This document shows, in pieces, positions 8,697 to 16,765 of a DNA stretch of 64,000 nt. The notes below the pieces were generated by a model. The model searched no databases, was not told the DNA's origin, and saw only the letters and a program-made list of their open reading frames with translations. A program made the position numbers and the translations under genes. Source of the stretch: an uncultured Prevotellaceae bacterium (lineage in GTDB: Bacteria > Bacteroidota > Bacteroidia > Bacteroidales > Bacteroidaceae); contig ONQT01000014.1 in NCBI GenBank assembly GCA_900320045.1, positions 1-64,000 on the forward strand, read 5' to 3'. Within the stretch, counting starts at the first letter, position 1; every line of letters starts with the position of its first letter.

Positions 8697-9785
8697 TTAC
8701 TTAATATATAGGCCAAGAGCCACCACTACGGTCATAATAACCAGATTGATGAGTGCCAATGGCATCAGGTATTTCCACTCCAGCTTCAGAATCTGGTCGA
8801 TACGCAGACGGGGGAACGTCCACTTGACCCACATCAGGATCCAAATCAGGAAGAAGGTCTTACCCATAAACCAGACAATGCCCGGTATGTAGTTCATCAA
8901 GCTGTCGAAAGCCTCGATGCCAATATTGACGGGAGCCCAGCCGCCGAGGAATACCGTAGCGGCAATACCGGCAATGATGAACAGGTTGAGGAACTCAGCA
9001 AGATAGAAGAAGCCGAAGCCCATGCCTGAATACTCCGTATGGTGACCTGCCGTCAGCTCACTCTCAGCCTCAGCCATGTCGAACGGGCCACGGTTGGCCT
9101 CGGCATTACCGGCAATGAGGAACACGAAGAAGGCGATGATGGCAGGGATATGCCCCTGAAAGATGAGCCACTTCCAAGGACCTGTCTGTGCCTCAACAAT
9201 ACCGCTCATCTGCATGGTACCAGTCAGGATGACAGCGGTAATCAGACAGAGGCAGAGCGACATTTCATAGGAAATCATCTGCACGGCACCACGCATGGCG
9301 GAAACCACAGAATATTTGTTGTTGGAGCCCCAACCGGCCAGGAAGATGCCTACAACACCGATAGAAGAAATAGCGGTGAGCAGGAACACACCTACGTTGA
9401 AGTCAAGCACCGTAGCACCGTTGTTCCATGGCAGGAACGAGAAGGCACCCACTGAACCGATAATGACCAGCATGGGAGCTATGGCATAGAGCAGCTTGTC
9501 GGCACGGTCAACGAAGAAAATCTCCTTGATGAGCATCTTCAGCACGTCGGCAAAGACCTGCAACACGCCCCAGTAGCCTACACGCATCGGCCCCAGACGG
9601 CACTGGAAATAGGCACACACCTTACGCTCCATGAATATCAGTACGATGGCTATCAGCGCATATCCTACCAAGATTCCAGCACCCACCAGTACACACTCAA
9701 TCACTATTGCCAACCAGTCAGGGCAACCTATTGTGGTCCTAAGCAGTTGGTCAAACCATTGTGTAAATATACTAAAATCAAACAT
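8697..9785 (-). CDS. nuoH: complex I subunit H
   Basis: The 362-residue membrane subunit joins the hydrophilic and membrane arms and forms part of the quinone channel. Conserved segments are FMERKVCAYFQCRLGPMRVGYWGVLQ, GWGSNNKYSVVSAMRGAVQMISYE, and RGPFDMAEAESELTAGHHTEYSGM with its acidic cluster. The length agrees with the family. It starts two bases after the nuoCD stop codon. Confidence 0.96.
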   Translation of the reverse strand: MFDFSIFTQWFDQLLRTTIGCPDWLAIVIECVLVGAGILVGYALIAIVLIFMERKVCAYFQCRLGPMRVGYWGVLQVFADVLKMLIKEIFFVDRADKLLYAIAPMLVIIGSVGAFSFLPWNNGATVLDFNVGVFLLTAISSIGVVGIFLAGWGSNNKYSVVSAMRGAVQMISYEMSLCLCLITAVILTGTMQMSGIVEAQTGPWKWLIFQGHIPAIIAFFVFLIAGNAEANRGPFDMAEAESELTAGHHTEYSGMGFGFFYLAEFLNLFIIAGIAATVFLGGWAPVNIGIEAFDSLMNYIPGIVWFMGKTFFLIWILMWVKWTFPRLRIDQILKLEWKYLMPLALINLVIMTVVVALGLYIK

Positions 9786-9787
9786 AA

Positions 9788-11416
9788 TTATCTGTCAATA
9801 TCAGGAATTACAACGTCAATAGCTGCACAGGTGGCTATCAGGTCGGCTATCTTCTGACCACGCAGCATCGGGTCGAAAGCGCCAACCAGCGAGAGTCCCA
9901 TCGGGCGCATCTTCATGCGATAGGGACTCTTGTCGCCACGAGAGTCGAGATAAACGCCAAACTCACCAGCCACGCCTTCTACAGAATAGTACCACTGTCC
10001 CTCCGGACACTTGATGATAGGCTTCTGCTTCACATAGAAGTCACCCTCAGGAATATTGTCAATGAGTTGTTCGATGATGTTCAGGCTCTGGTACATCTCA
10101 TTGATATGAACAAGGTAGCGGTCCATAGAGTCACAGCCACTCAGCGTGCACTGCTCCCATTCCACCTTATCGTACATGTCATACGGGTGGTTCTTGCGCA
10201 CGTCGTTCTTCCATCCCGAAGCACGTCCGGCAGGACCTGTGACAGCATAGTTGATGCAGTCCTCCAGTGACATTGTGCCACACTTCTCCAGACGGTTGTG
10301 GGTGATGACATTGTCGCCAAATACATCCATATACTCCTGAATGGTGGGACGCAGATACTTCACCAAATCCTTCACGTTCTTCACGAAGTTAGGATCGATG
10401 TCGGCCTGAAGACCGCCTATACGGTAGTAGTTCTGAATCAGTCGGCCACCAGTAGTCTCCTCCATGACGTTCAGCACGTGTTCACGGTCACGCATGCCAT
10501 AGAGCATGCCGGTAAGAGCGCCCAAGTCCTGAGCTACACATGAGGTGTACAGCAAGTGAGAGTCGAGACGCTGAAGCTCATCCATAATGGTACGGATGTA
10601 CTTGATGCGGTCGGTCAGTTCAACCTCCATAGCCTCCTCAATCACACCCACCAAAGCATGACGGTGCTGCATGGCACCCAGGTAGTTCAATCGGTCGGTC
10701 AGTGCCAGCGTCTGTGGATAGGTCATACTCTCCCACATCTTCTCGATGGCACGATGGATATAGCCCAAATGTGGATAGACGCGTTTCACAGTCTCGCCGT
10801 CCAGCACAGTCTGCAGGCGCAGCACGCCATGTGTGGCGGGATGCTGAGGACCGATGTTGATGACGTAGTCATCGGCACCGAAGAGCGGGTTTTGCTTCGA
10901 CTGCAGATAACCATCCTTGTCAAGATAGTATTCCAAGCCGTAATCGGGCTCACGGTCGTCCTCCAGCGTGTATTTGTCGGTGAACTGCCAGTCCTTGCGG
11001 AAGGGATAGCCCTTGAAGTCGTTGCGCAGGAACAGACGTCGCATGTCGGGATGACCCAGGAACACGATGCCATAGAAGTCGTAAACCTCACGCTCAAGCA
11101 GGTCGGCTACGCGCCATATGTTGCTGACAGTAGGCAGATAGGCCAACTGCTGCCCCTCCATATCGCTGACGCCACTGCCCTGCATGCCGTTGTCGCTGAC
11201 CTGCGTTCTTGCCATCATCTTGACGGCACAACGCTTGTGGTTCTCCGTATTCTCCAGAATATAGACGCAGCCCAGTCCGCCCTTTCCGTCCAATCCCTCG
11301 TCAGGGAAGTCCTCGCCTACGATAGTGACCAGATAGTCGTAGTGGTTCTTATCCTTCAGTTCCTGCATCCCCTGCTGGAACTTGTCAAACTCAAATTCTA
11401 AGAAGTCTAATTTCAT
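9788..11416 (-). CDS. nuoCD: fused complex I subunits C and D
   Basis: The 542-residue protein joins a NuoC domain (about residues 1-155, ending in REVYDFYGIVFLGHPDMRRLFLRNDFKG) to a NuoD domain (about 185-542). The NuoD part contains IGPQHPATHGVLR, the quinone-site region, and SRGDKSPYRMKMRPMG with FDPMLRGQKIADLIA near the end. The C-D fusion is also known in enterobacteria. ATG and the nuoB stop overlap as ATGA (11416-11413), so translation is probably coupled. Confidence 0.96.
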   Translation of the reverse strand: MKLDFLEFEFDKFQQGMQELKDKNHYDYLVTIVGEDFPDEGLDGKGGLGCVYILENTENHKRCAVKMMARTQVSDNGMQGSGVSDMEGQQLAYLPTVSNIWRVADLLEREVYDFYGIVFLGHPDMRRLFLRNDFKGYPFRKDWQFTDKYTLEDDREPDYGLEYYLDKDGYLQSKQNPLFGADDYVINIGPQHPATHGVLRLQTVLDGETVKRVYPHLGYIHRAIEKMWESMTYPQTLALTDRLNYLGAMQHRHALVGVIEEAMEVELTDRIKYIRTIMDELQRLDSHLLYTSCVAQDLGALTGMLYGMRDREHVLNVMEETTGGRLIQNYYRIGGLQADIDPNFVKNVKDLVKYLRPTIQEYMDVFGDNVITHNRLEKCGTMSLEDCINYAVTGPAGRASGWKNDVRKNHPYDMYDKVEWEQCTLSGCDSMDRYLVHINEMYQSLNIIEQLIDNIPEGDFYVKQKPIIKCPEGQWYYSVEGVAGEFGVYLDSRGDKSPYRMKMRPMGLSLVGAFDPMLRGQKIADLIATCAAIDVVIPDIDR

Positions 11417-12153
11417 GCTTTCTGCTCCTCTTTATTAGCTGTTGGCTGCTGGCTGTTAGCCTTTAGCTCTTCGGTAAAATCCTTGGGTACGTCAGTCACG
11501 ACAATAGTCTCACGACGATGGTCGCCCAGCTTATTGCGGAACGTCAGCTCTTCGTTTGACACGCCCAGCTCAGCCTCTTCCTTGGTCTGCTTGTGGTTGG
11601 CACCACCAAAGAATTTCTCAATCTTCACCTTGCGCTGCAACTGCATCATGCCATACATGATGGCCTCAGGACGCGGAGGACAGCCAGGAATGAACACATC
11701 GACGGGCACGATTTCCTCGATACCTTTTACTACATGGTAGCTTGATTTAAAAGGACCGCCACTGATGGCACAGCCACCCACGGCAATGACGTACTTGGGT
11801 TCAGCCATCTCGTCATACAGACGCTTCAGTGCCGGTGCCATCTTGTGGGTGATGGTACCAGCACACATAATCAGGTCAGCCTGACGTGGTGAGTTACGCG
11901 TCACCTCGAAACCGAAACGGGCAAAATCGTAACGGGCACAACCACAGGCCATGAACTCGATACCACAGCACGAGGTGGCAAATGTCAGCGACCAAAGCGA
12001 ATTGCTGCGTCCCCAGTTGATGAGTTGGTCCAAAGAACCTGTCACCACGTTGACGCCACCCTCATGGAGTTCGTCAACAATTCTCTCCAGAGAGTCGTTG
12101 TCATTCCACTCCTCGTAGGGAATACTCTTGATGTGAGGTCTCTTTACTTCCAC
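11413..12153 (-). CDS. nuoB: complex I subunit B, cluster N2 protein
   Basis: The product has 246 residues from a GTG start at 12153, preceded by AAAGGAG seven bases upstream. The GTG overlaps the last codons of nuoA. A longer open frame reaching 12264 lies entirely inside nuoA in another frame, and family alignment begins at VEVKRPHIKS. Cluster N2 ligands are seen as Cys62-Cys63 (SCCGIEFMACGC), Cys128 (GGCAISGG) and Cys158 (PGCPPRPEA). The C-terminal 60 residues extend beyond the usual core. Part of this tail (residues of about 229-240, ELKANSQQPTAN) is encoded by a heptanucleotide array. Confidence 0.94.
   Translation of the reverse strand: MEVKRPHIKSIPYEEWNDNDSLERIVDELHEGGVNVVTGSLDQLINWGRSNSLWSLTFATSCCGIEFMACGCARYDFARFGFEVTRNSPRQADLIMCAGTITHKMAPALKRLYDEMAEPKYVIAVGGCAISGGPFKSSYHVVKGIEEIVPVDVFIPGCPPRPEAIMYGMMQLQRKVKIEKFFGGANHKQTKEEAELGVSNEELTFRNKLGDHRRETIVVTDVPKDFTEELKANSQQPTANKEEQKA
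11435..11469. repeat. heptanucleotide array TTRGCTG inside the nuoB 3' end
   Basis: Units are TTAGCTG, TTGGCTG, CTGGCTG, TTAGCCT and TTAGCTC with a 7-bp period. The array is in coding sequence and specifies part of the extended, polar C-terminus of NuoB. Confidence 0.85.
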
Positions 12154-12494
12154 TCTAAGTCTCCTTTCCGCCAAGCATATGCCAGGCCTAACACCAATAC
12201 TACCATGAAGAAACCGATGCTCAGCAAAGCCATTGTGCCGAACTCCTTCACTACTACTGCCCATGGATACAGAAACACGGTCTCTATATCAAACATGAGA
12301 AACAAGATGGCAAAGAGATAGAACCCCACCGACACGGGCAGCCACGAACTGCCTCGCGTGGGTATTCCACTCTCATACGGTTCACCTTTCACCTTCGCGT
12401 ATGACCTTGGTCCTATCAGCTTGGCTATCGTGTAAGCCGCTACCACCAATGTCAAGGCCGTCACTATAACGGTGATTAACAAAGCAAAATTCAT
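12144..12494 (-). CDS. nuoA: complex I subunit A
   Basis: The 116-residue subunit has three membrane helices and family segments KVKGEPYESGIPTRGS and LFMLFDIETVFLYPWA, whose acidic residues are conserved. It is the first gene of the operon and is followed at once by nuoB, whose GTG start overlaps its 3' end. A -7 promoter element lies about 44 bases upstream. Confidence 0.95.
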   Translation of the reverse strand: MNFALLITVIVTALTLVVAAYTIAKLIGPRSYAKVKGEPYESGIPTRGSSWLPVSVGFYLFAILFLMFDIETVFLYPWAVVVKEFGTMALLSIGFFMVVLVLGLAYAWRKGDLEWK

Positions 12495-12537
12495 AAAATC
12501 TTTATATTACAATATTGTATGCTCGCAAAAACGCCTG

Positions 12538-12545
12538 CAAAGGTA
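12538..12545 (-). promoter_or_regulatory. -7 element upstream of the nuo operon
   Basis: TACCTTTG on the minus strand fits TAnnTTTG and is followed by GC, as in other promoters here. I could not find a convincing TTG at the expected -33 position, so the call rests on the -7 box and its position. Confidence 0.6.
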
Positions 12546-12629
12546 CAACAAAAAATGTAGGAATAAGAATGAATTCTGAAGAATTTGAATAAAAACATAA
12601 AAAAGCGGAGAGAACACTAAAGCAGTTAA

Positions 12630-12660
12630 ATGCGCACAGAGGGAAAGCCCCTGTGCGCAT
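12630..12660 (-). terminator. hairpin downstream of the beta-barrel gene
   Basis: ATGCGCACAG and CTGTGCGCAT are perfect 10-bp arms with an 11-base loop, 20 bases downstream of the 12680-13381 gene. The T-tract after it on the minus strand is weak (TTTAAC). Confidence 0.5.
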
Positions 12661-12679
12661 GGTTCATGATGAAACGAGA

Positions 12680-13381
12680 TTACTCGCCCAGGTCAAACTT
12701 GTAACCCAGCGTGAACTGCCAAACGCGGTTCTTGCTGGCCTCGTCGTCGTCCTTCATGACCTTTACCAGACCGAGGTTGTAACGAGCCTCTAACTGGAAA
12801 TTGAATAGCTCATAGCTGATAGCCAGAGGAATGGAGCAGTCGACCTTGTTGAAGTTCCTCGACCACTCAGCCTCCACGTACCTATTATAGACAAACGGAC
12901 GTCCGGTGCGAGTGTAAATAACGGTTCTGCCTGTGCGCTCAAATTCACTATTGTATTCGATACCGTTAGATTTCTTTTTCTTGTGCATCAAGAAGCCCAC
13001 CTGGATACCAGCCTTCAGGGCCAGTCCGACCTTGGCGAAGGGATAGTAGTTCAGTGTCAGGGGTACGTTGATGTAGTCCATAGACACACGGAACAAATCG
13101 TCCTCGGTCTTGGCACCTTGACGGGCGTAGTTGAGACCGAATGATACTCCTAAGTTGTCGTTGCAGGCATACATGAAGTCTACACCAGCCGTAAAGCCAA
13201 ACAGCGGACGCAATGTGGCGTCGTAAGTTCCCTCGGCTTTGGAGGGGTCATACAGCTTGCCTGTCAGGTCGGCAACGCTGAAACCTGCTTTCGGAGTCAC
13301 GTACCACTCGCCCTCTTCAATCTGGGCGCTGGCATTCATTGCAGCCATCATGGCGACGGCAATCATCATTAGTTTCTTCAT
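12680..13381 (-). CDS. outer-membrane beta-barrel protein, PorT-like family
   Basis: The 233-residue protein has a cleavable signal peptide (about residues 1-19, ending NASAQ). The rest is made of alternating hydrophobic strands with Gly-rich turns, for example GVDFMYACNDNLGVSFGLNYARQG, INVPLTLNYYPFAKVGLALKAGIQVGFL and a final strand VWQFTLGYKFDLGE. This matches the small outer-membrane beta-barrel families of Bacteroidetes. It starts 30 bases after the stop codon of the 13412-14191 lipoprotein gene, so the two are probably co-transcribed. No specific ligand or role can be inferred. Confidence 0.75.
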   Translation of the reverse strand: MKKLMMIAVAMMAAMNASAQIEEGEWYVTPKAGFSVADLTGKLYDPSKAEGTYDATLRPLFGFTAGVDFMYACNDNLGVSFGLNYARQGAKTEDDLFRVSMDYINVPLTLNYYPFAKVGLALKAGIQVGFLMHKKKKSNGIEYNSEFERTGRTVIYTRTGRPFVYNRYVEAEWSRNFNKVDCSIPLAISYELFNFQLEARYNLGLVKVMKDDDEASKNRVWQFTLGYKFDLGE

Positions 13382-13411
13382 TGTACTTAAATTTATGTTG
13401 TTATTCGGTTG

Positions 13412-14191
13412 TTAATTTTCTGTTTCCGTTTCCGTCTTGCGATAGTAGTGCTGCGTATGGTCGTTGAAGCGCAGAATCAGGGTGTCCATCGTCAGCATCT
13501 CAATGTCGGCCGTGTCGATGGAAGGCTTGTCGCCCTCCTTGCTGAAACCGCTGATAGTATCGGCCTTCAGGACGATGCGGCCATTGTATAAGTGCCAGTC
13601 GGTATAGCGCTTGATGGGTGGATACTCCACGGGCGACATGTCGTCCGTCGTCGTCTGGCGGAACTGTCCGCCGCGCGCCATCACCGTGTTGTCGCGCTTC
13701 AGTCGCAGCGAGTATTCCCGTGGCGCCATCATCAGTCGTTTGACGGAGTCGGGCACGCGTTCCATCATACGGCGCCGCATGCGCTTGGGCATCTGGTCCA
13801 GTTGGCGCAGGGTGGGAGTGACCATATAGCACCACATGCTACGCAGATTCTCCATATTGATGACCATGAGTGCTTCCTCATGGTCTTCGGGATTCAGGAT
13901 GACGGCCATCTCGTCGCCAATGTGCGGACGCCCATAGATGCGGTGCTCGTGGTTGGCCTCGATGATGTCGAAGGTGTCCAGGGTGCCGCTCTGGTAGTCT
14001 AAGAATACCAGTACCGAGTCTGTGCAGCCGTCGCATGCCAGTCCGTACAGAGACGAGTCGCCAGGGTGGTTCTTGTCTACCGTCAGTGCTCCCACGCTGT
14101 GTTCGTGTTCTGTCTCGGCAGGTTGCCTGTGCTGTCCGCAGGCCCCTGTCAGCACAGCTGCTATGATGAGGAGGAAGAGTGCTTTTTTCAT
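13412..14191 (-). CDS. lipoprotein of unknown function
   Basis: The 259-residue product has a lipoprotein signal with lipobox LTGAC at residues 14-18. The mature part is soluble and mixed alpha/beta. It contains DGCTDSVLVFLDYQSGTLDTFDIIEA near residues 55-80, a basic Met/Arg-rich segment PKRMRRRMMERVPDSVKRLMM, and a C-terminal region DTADIEMLTMDTLILRFNDHTQHYYRK. I do not recognise a family. It is the first gene of a two-gene unit with the downstream beta-barrel protein, so a cell-envelope role is plausible. The promoter at 14212-14241 is divergent from that of the decarboxylase gene. Confidence 0.7.
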   Translation of the reverse strand: MKKALFLLIIAAVLTGACGQHRQPAETEHEHSVGALTVDKNHPGDSSLYGLACDGCTDSVLVFLDYQSGTLDTFDIIEANHEHRIYGRPHIGDEMAVILNPEDHEEALMVINMENLRSMWCYMVTPTLRQLDQMPKRMRRRMMERVPDSVKRLMMAPREYSLRLKRDNTVMARGGQFRQTTTDDMSPVEYPPIKRYTDWHLYNGRIVLKADTISGFSKEGDKPSIDTADIEMLTMDTLILRFNDHTQHYYRKTETETEN

Positions 14192-14211
14192 TGCGATTTT
14201 GAAATTTTCTG

Positions 14212-14241
14212 CAAAGATATGAAATAAATTTCAATTATCAA
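14212..14241 (-). promoter_or_regulatory. promoter for the lipoprotein and beta-barrel genes
   Basis: TTG (14241-14239), 19 bases and TATCTTTG (14219-14212) on the minus strand fit the Bacteroidetes consensus. The -33 box is half of a CAATTG palindrome shared with the opposite promoter. Confidence 0.75.
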
Positions 14242-14256
14242 TTGTCAATTATCAAT
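14229..14256. repeat. heptanucleotide array in a divergent promoter region
   Basis: Units are TTTCAAT, TATCAAT, TGTCAAT and TATCAAT, four in register with a 7-bp period. The array provides the -33 boxes of both flanking promoters. Confidence 0.9.
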
Positions 14257-14271
14257 TATTTTGTACCTTTG
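14242..14271 (+). promoter_or_regulatory. promoter for the decarboxylase alpha-chain gene
   Basis: TTG (14242-14244), 19 bases and TACCTTTG (14264-14271) match the consensus. The leader to ATG 14307 is about 32 bases. Confidence 0.8.
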
Positions 14272-14306
14272 CAGAAAGTTTTAAAACGAACCTTATCAAT
14301 GATTGT

Positions 14307-16082
14307 ATGAAAAAGAAGATTAAGTTTAGCCTTGTCTACCGCGATATGTGGCAGTCGTCGGGCAAGTTTCAACCCCGTAAGGACCAGTTGGAGCGCATTG
14401 CTCCGGTGATTATCGATATGGGATGTTTTAGCCGTGTGGAGACCAACGGCGGTGCCTTCGAGCAGGTAAACCTGATGGCTGGCGAAAACCCCAACCTGGC
14501 CGTGCGTGCCTTCTGTAAACCGTTCAACGAGGCAGGCATCCAGACGCACATGCTGGACCGTGGTCTGAACGCTCTGCGCATGTACCCCGTACCCGATGAT
14601 GTGCGACAGTTAATGTATAAGGTGAAGAAAGCCCAGGGTGTGGACATTCCTCGCATCTTCTGTGGTCTGAACGATACGCGAAACATCATTCCCAGCATCA
14701 AGTGGGCCAAGGAGGCAGGCATGATTCCTCAGGCTACCCTGTGTATTACCACCAGTCCCGTGCATACGGTGGAATACTATAGTGCCATTGCCGACGAGGT
14801 GATAGCAGCCGGTGCCGAGGAAATCTGTCTGAAGGATATGGCCGGTATCGGTCAGCCTGCCCTGTTAGGTGCGCTGACAAAGGCTATCAAGACCAAGCAC
14901 CCCGATGTCATCATCCAATATCACGGACACTCCGGACCAGGCCTGTCGATGGCTTCTATCCTGGAGGTCTGCAACAATGGTGCCGACATCATTGACACCG
15001 CCATTGAGCCGCTCAGCTGGGGTAAGGTACATCCGGACATCATCAGCGTGCAGTCGATGCTGAAGAACGAAGGCTTCGAGGTGGCCGATATCAATATGAA
15101 TGCCTATATGCAGGCTCGCAGCCTCACACAGGAATTCATCGACGACTGGCTGGGATGCTTCATTAATCCTGCCAACAAGCACATGTCGAGTCTGCTGCTG
15201 GGCAGTGGACTGCCCGGAGGTATGATGGGCTCGATGATGGCTGACCTGGGACCGATTCAAGGCATGATCAACAAGTTGCGCGAGAAAAAGGGCGAGCCTA
15301 CACTGTCGATGGACGACATGCTGGTGAAACTCTTCAATGAGGTGGAGTATGTGTGGCCGAAGGTGGGTTATCCCCCATTGGTGACACCGTTCTCACAGTA
15401 TACCAAGAACATTGCGCTGATGAACCTGCTGACCATCGAGCAAGGCAAGGGCCGCTATGTCATGATGGACGATGCTATCTGGGGCATGATCCTCGGCAAG
15501 AGCGGCAAGGTGCCTGGCGCCATCGATCCTGAATTCATCGAACTGGCCAAGAAGCAGGGCCGCGAGTTTACCACTGCCGACCCGCATACACTCATTCCCA
15601 ACGCCCTCGAAGGCTTCAAGAAGGAGATGGATGAGAACGGTTGGGACTATGGTCAGGACAACGAGGAGCTCTTCGAGCTGGCTATGCACCCCGAGCAGTA
15701 CCGTCCCTTCAAGAGTGGCCAGGCCAAGAAGCAGTTGCTCGCCGACATCCAGAAGGCCAAGGACGCCAAACTCGCAGTTGGCGGCTCTCCCGCCGACATC
15801 GCCGCCTTCAAGCACGCCAAGGCCGATGCCCTGACGGCTCCCGTAGCCGGACAGGTCTATTACGAGTTCTCTGGTGAGGGCGCTTGCGAGCCTTGCTTGG
15901 AACCGTTCATCGGACAGCAGTACAAGGAGGGCGACACCTTCTGCTACATTCAGGCTCCGTGGGGCGAGATAGTTCCCATTCCAGCAGCCCTCGGCGGCAA
16001 ACTCGTAGAGGTTGCTGCCAAGCAAGGTGCCAAGGTGCGCCGAGGCGATAATCTTGGATGGATTGAGAGAGCTGAGAATTGA
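14307..16082 (+). CDS. oadA: oxaloacetate decarboxylase/pyruvate carboxylase-type carboxyltransferase with a degenerate biotinyl domain
   Basis: The 591-residue protein is the carboxyltransferase chain of the biotin-dependent decarboxylase/pyruvate carboxylase B family. The TIM-barrel metal and catalytic residues are visible: Asp13 in YRDMWQS, Lys176 in CLKDMAG, and His206/His208 in QYHGHSG. A PYC_OADA-like middle region follows. The C-terminus (about 508-588) has the fold pattern of a biotinyl/lipoyl domain, from APVAGQVYYEF to VRRGDNLGWIERA. Where the AMKM biotinylation motif should be it reads YIQAPWGEIVP, with no lysine. It therefore probably cannot be biotinylated and would need a separate biotin carrier. 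The final residues and stop overlap a heptanucleotide array. Confidence 0.82.
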   Translation: MKKKIKFSLVYRDMWQSSGKFQPRKDQLERIAPVIIDMGCFSRVETNGGAFEQVNLMAGENPNLAVRAFCKPFNEAGIQTHMLDRGLNALRMYPVPDDVRQLMYKVKKAQGVDIPRIFCGLNDTRNIIPSIKWAKEAGMIPQATLCITTSPVHTVEYYSAIADEVIAAGAEEICLKDMAGIGQPALLGALTKAIKTKHPDVIIQYHGHSGPGLSMASILEVCNNGADIIDTAIEPLSWGKVHPDIISVQSMLKNEGFEVADINMNAYMQARSLTQEFIDDWLGCFINPANKHMSSLLLGSGLPGGMMGSMMADLGPIQGMINKLREKKGEPTLSMDDMLVKLFNEVEYVWPKVGYPPLVTPFSQYTKNIALMNLLTIEQGKGRYVMMDDAIWGMILGKSGKVPGAIDPEFIELAKKQGREFTTADPHTLIPNALEGFKKEMDENGWDYGQDNEELFELAMHPEQYRPFKSGQAKKQLLADIQKAKDAKLAVGGSPADIAAFKHAKADALTAPVAGQVYYEFSGEGACEPCLEPFIGQQYKEGDTFCYIQAPWGEIVPIPAALGGKLVEVAAKQGAKVRRGDNLGWIERAEN

Positions 16083-16108
16083 GAATTGAAAATTGAGAAT
16101 TGAGAATT
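16074..16108. repeat. heptanucleotide array GARAATT x5 across a stop codon
   Basis: Five units lie in register: GAGAATT, GAGAATT, GAAAATT, GAGAATT, GAGAATT. The first unit and part of the second encode the last residues and TGA stop of the decarboxylase chain. The rest fills the gap to the next gene. Confidence 0.95.
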
Positions 16109-16115
16109 TGAGGTC

Positions 16116-16652
16116 GTGGACTATCAAGCTATTATCGATAAGTATTACCCTGCGGACGATGAACTCCGCAGGGTTTTGTTAAAGCACTCGCGCCAGGTGG
16201 CCGACCGCTGTCTGGCGATAGCAAGGAAGCATAAGGAACTGCCTGTTGACATCCAGTTCCTGGAGGAGGCCGCCATGCTGCATGATATCGGTATCTACCA
16301 GTGTAATGCTCCCAGCATTCATTGTCATGGTTCAGAACCCTACATCAAGCACGGCACCATTGGTGCGGATATCCTGCGCAAGGAAGGGTTCCCACGCCAT
16401 GCAAGGGTGGCGGAGCGCCATACTGGAACGGGACTGACCCGCCAGCAGATAGAGCGCCAGCAGTTGCCGCTGCCTCACGAGGACTTTGTGCCCGAGACGC
16501 TGGAGGAGGAAATCGTCTGCTATGCAGACAAGTACTATTCCAAGTCCAGTCCCGACCGCGTGCGCACCGTCCTGGAGACGGCGCAGAGCCTGGAGAAATT
16601 CGGTCAAGAGGGTGTCAAGAAATTCCTCTCTTGGGCAGAAAGGTTCGAATAG
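16116..16652 (+). CDS. HD-domain hydrolase-like protein
   Basis: The 178-residue protein starts at a GTG (VDYQAIIDKYY) 33 bases after the previous gene. It contains an HD-superfamily metal site: His in LLKHSRQVADRCLAIA, the HD pair in AAMLHDIGIYQ, a later conserved His in HGTIGADILRKEGF, and Asp in EEEIVCYADKYYSKSS. These proteins are usually phosphohydrolases acting on nucleotides or phosphate esters; the substrate here is unknown. It is probably co-transcribed with the decarboxylase chain. There is no obvious strong ribosome-binding site, as is common in Bacteroidetes. Confidence 0.8.
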   Translation: MDYQAIIDKYYPADDELRRVLLKHSRQVADRCLAIARKHKELPVDIQFLEEAAMLHDIGIYQCNAPSIHCHGSEPYIKHGTIGADILRKEGFPRHARVAERHTGTGLTRQQIERQQLPLPHEDFVPETLEEEIVCYADKYYSKSSPDRVRTVLETAQSLEKFGQEGVKKFLSWAERFE

Positions 16653-16712
16653 AGAGGGGACCAAACGCTGAAAGCGTGAGTTTAAACGTTAAAAAATAGC
16701 AAGGCGGTAGCA

Positions 16713-16744
16713 AATTATCAATTATCAATTGTTAATTCTCAATT
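16713..16744. repeat. heptanucleotide array upstream of the lptD-like gene
   Basis: Units are AATTATC, AATTATC, AATTGTT and AATTCTC followed by AATT, with a 7-bp period. The third unit contributes the TTG at -33 of the downstream promoter. Confidence 0.9.
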
Positions 16745-16760
16745 AAAAGCACTACCTTTG
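16729..16760 (+). promoter_or_regulatory. promoter abutting the start of the lptD-like gene
   Basis: TTG (16729-16731), 21 bases and TACCTTTG (16753-16760) match the consensus. The GTG start at 16766 is only five bases beyond the -7 box, so the transcript is expected to be leaderless or nearly so. Confidence 0.75.
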
Positions 16761-16765
16761 CAGCC

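Noticed and set aside
12154..12264. Upstream extension of nuoB to an ATG at 12264
   Set aside because: It lies within nuoA in another frame and encodes no NuoB-like sequence; the GTG at 12153 has a good AAGGAG and starts the conserved part.
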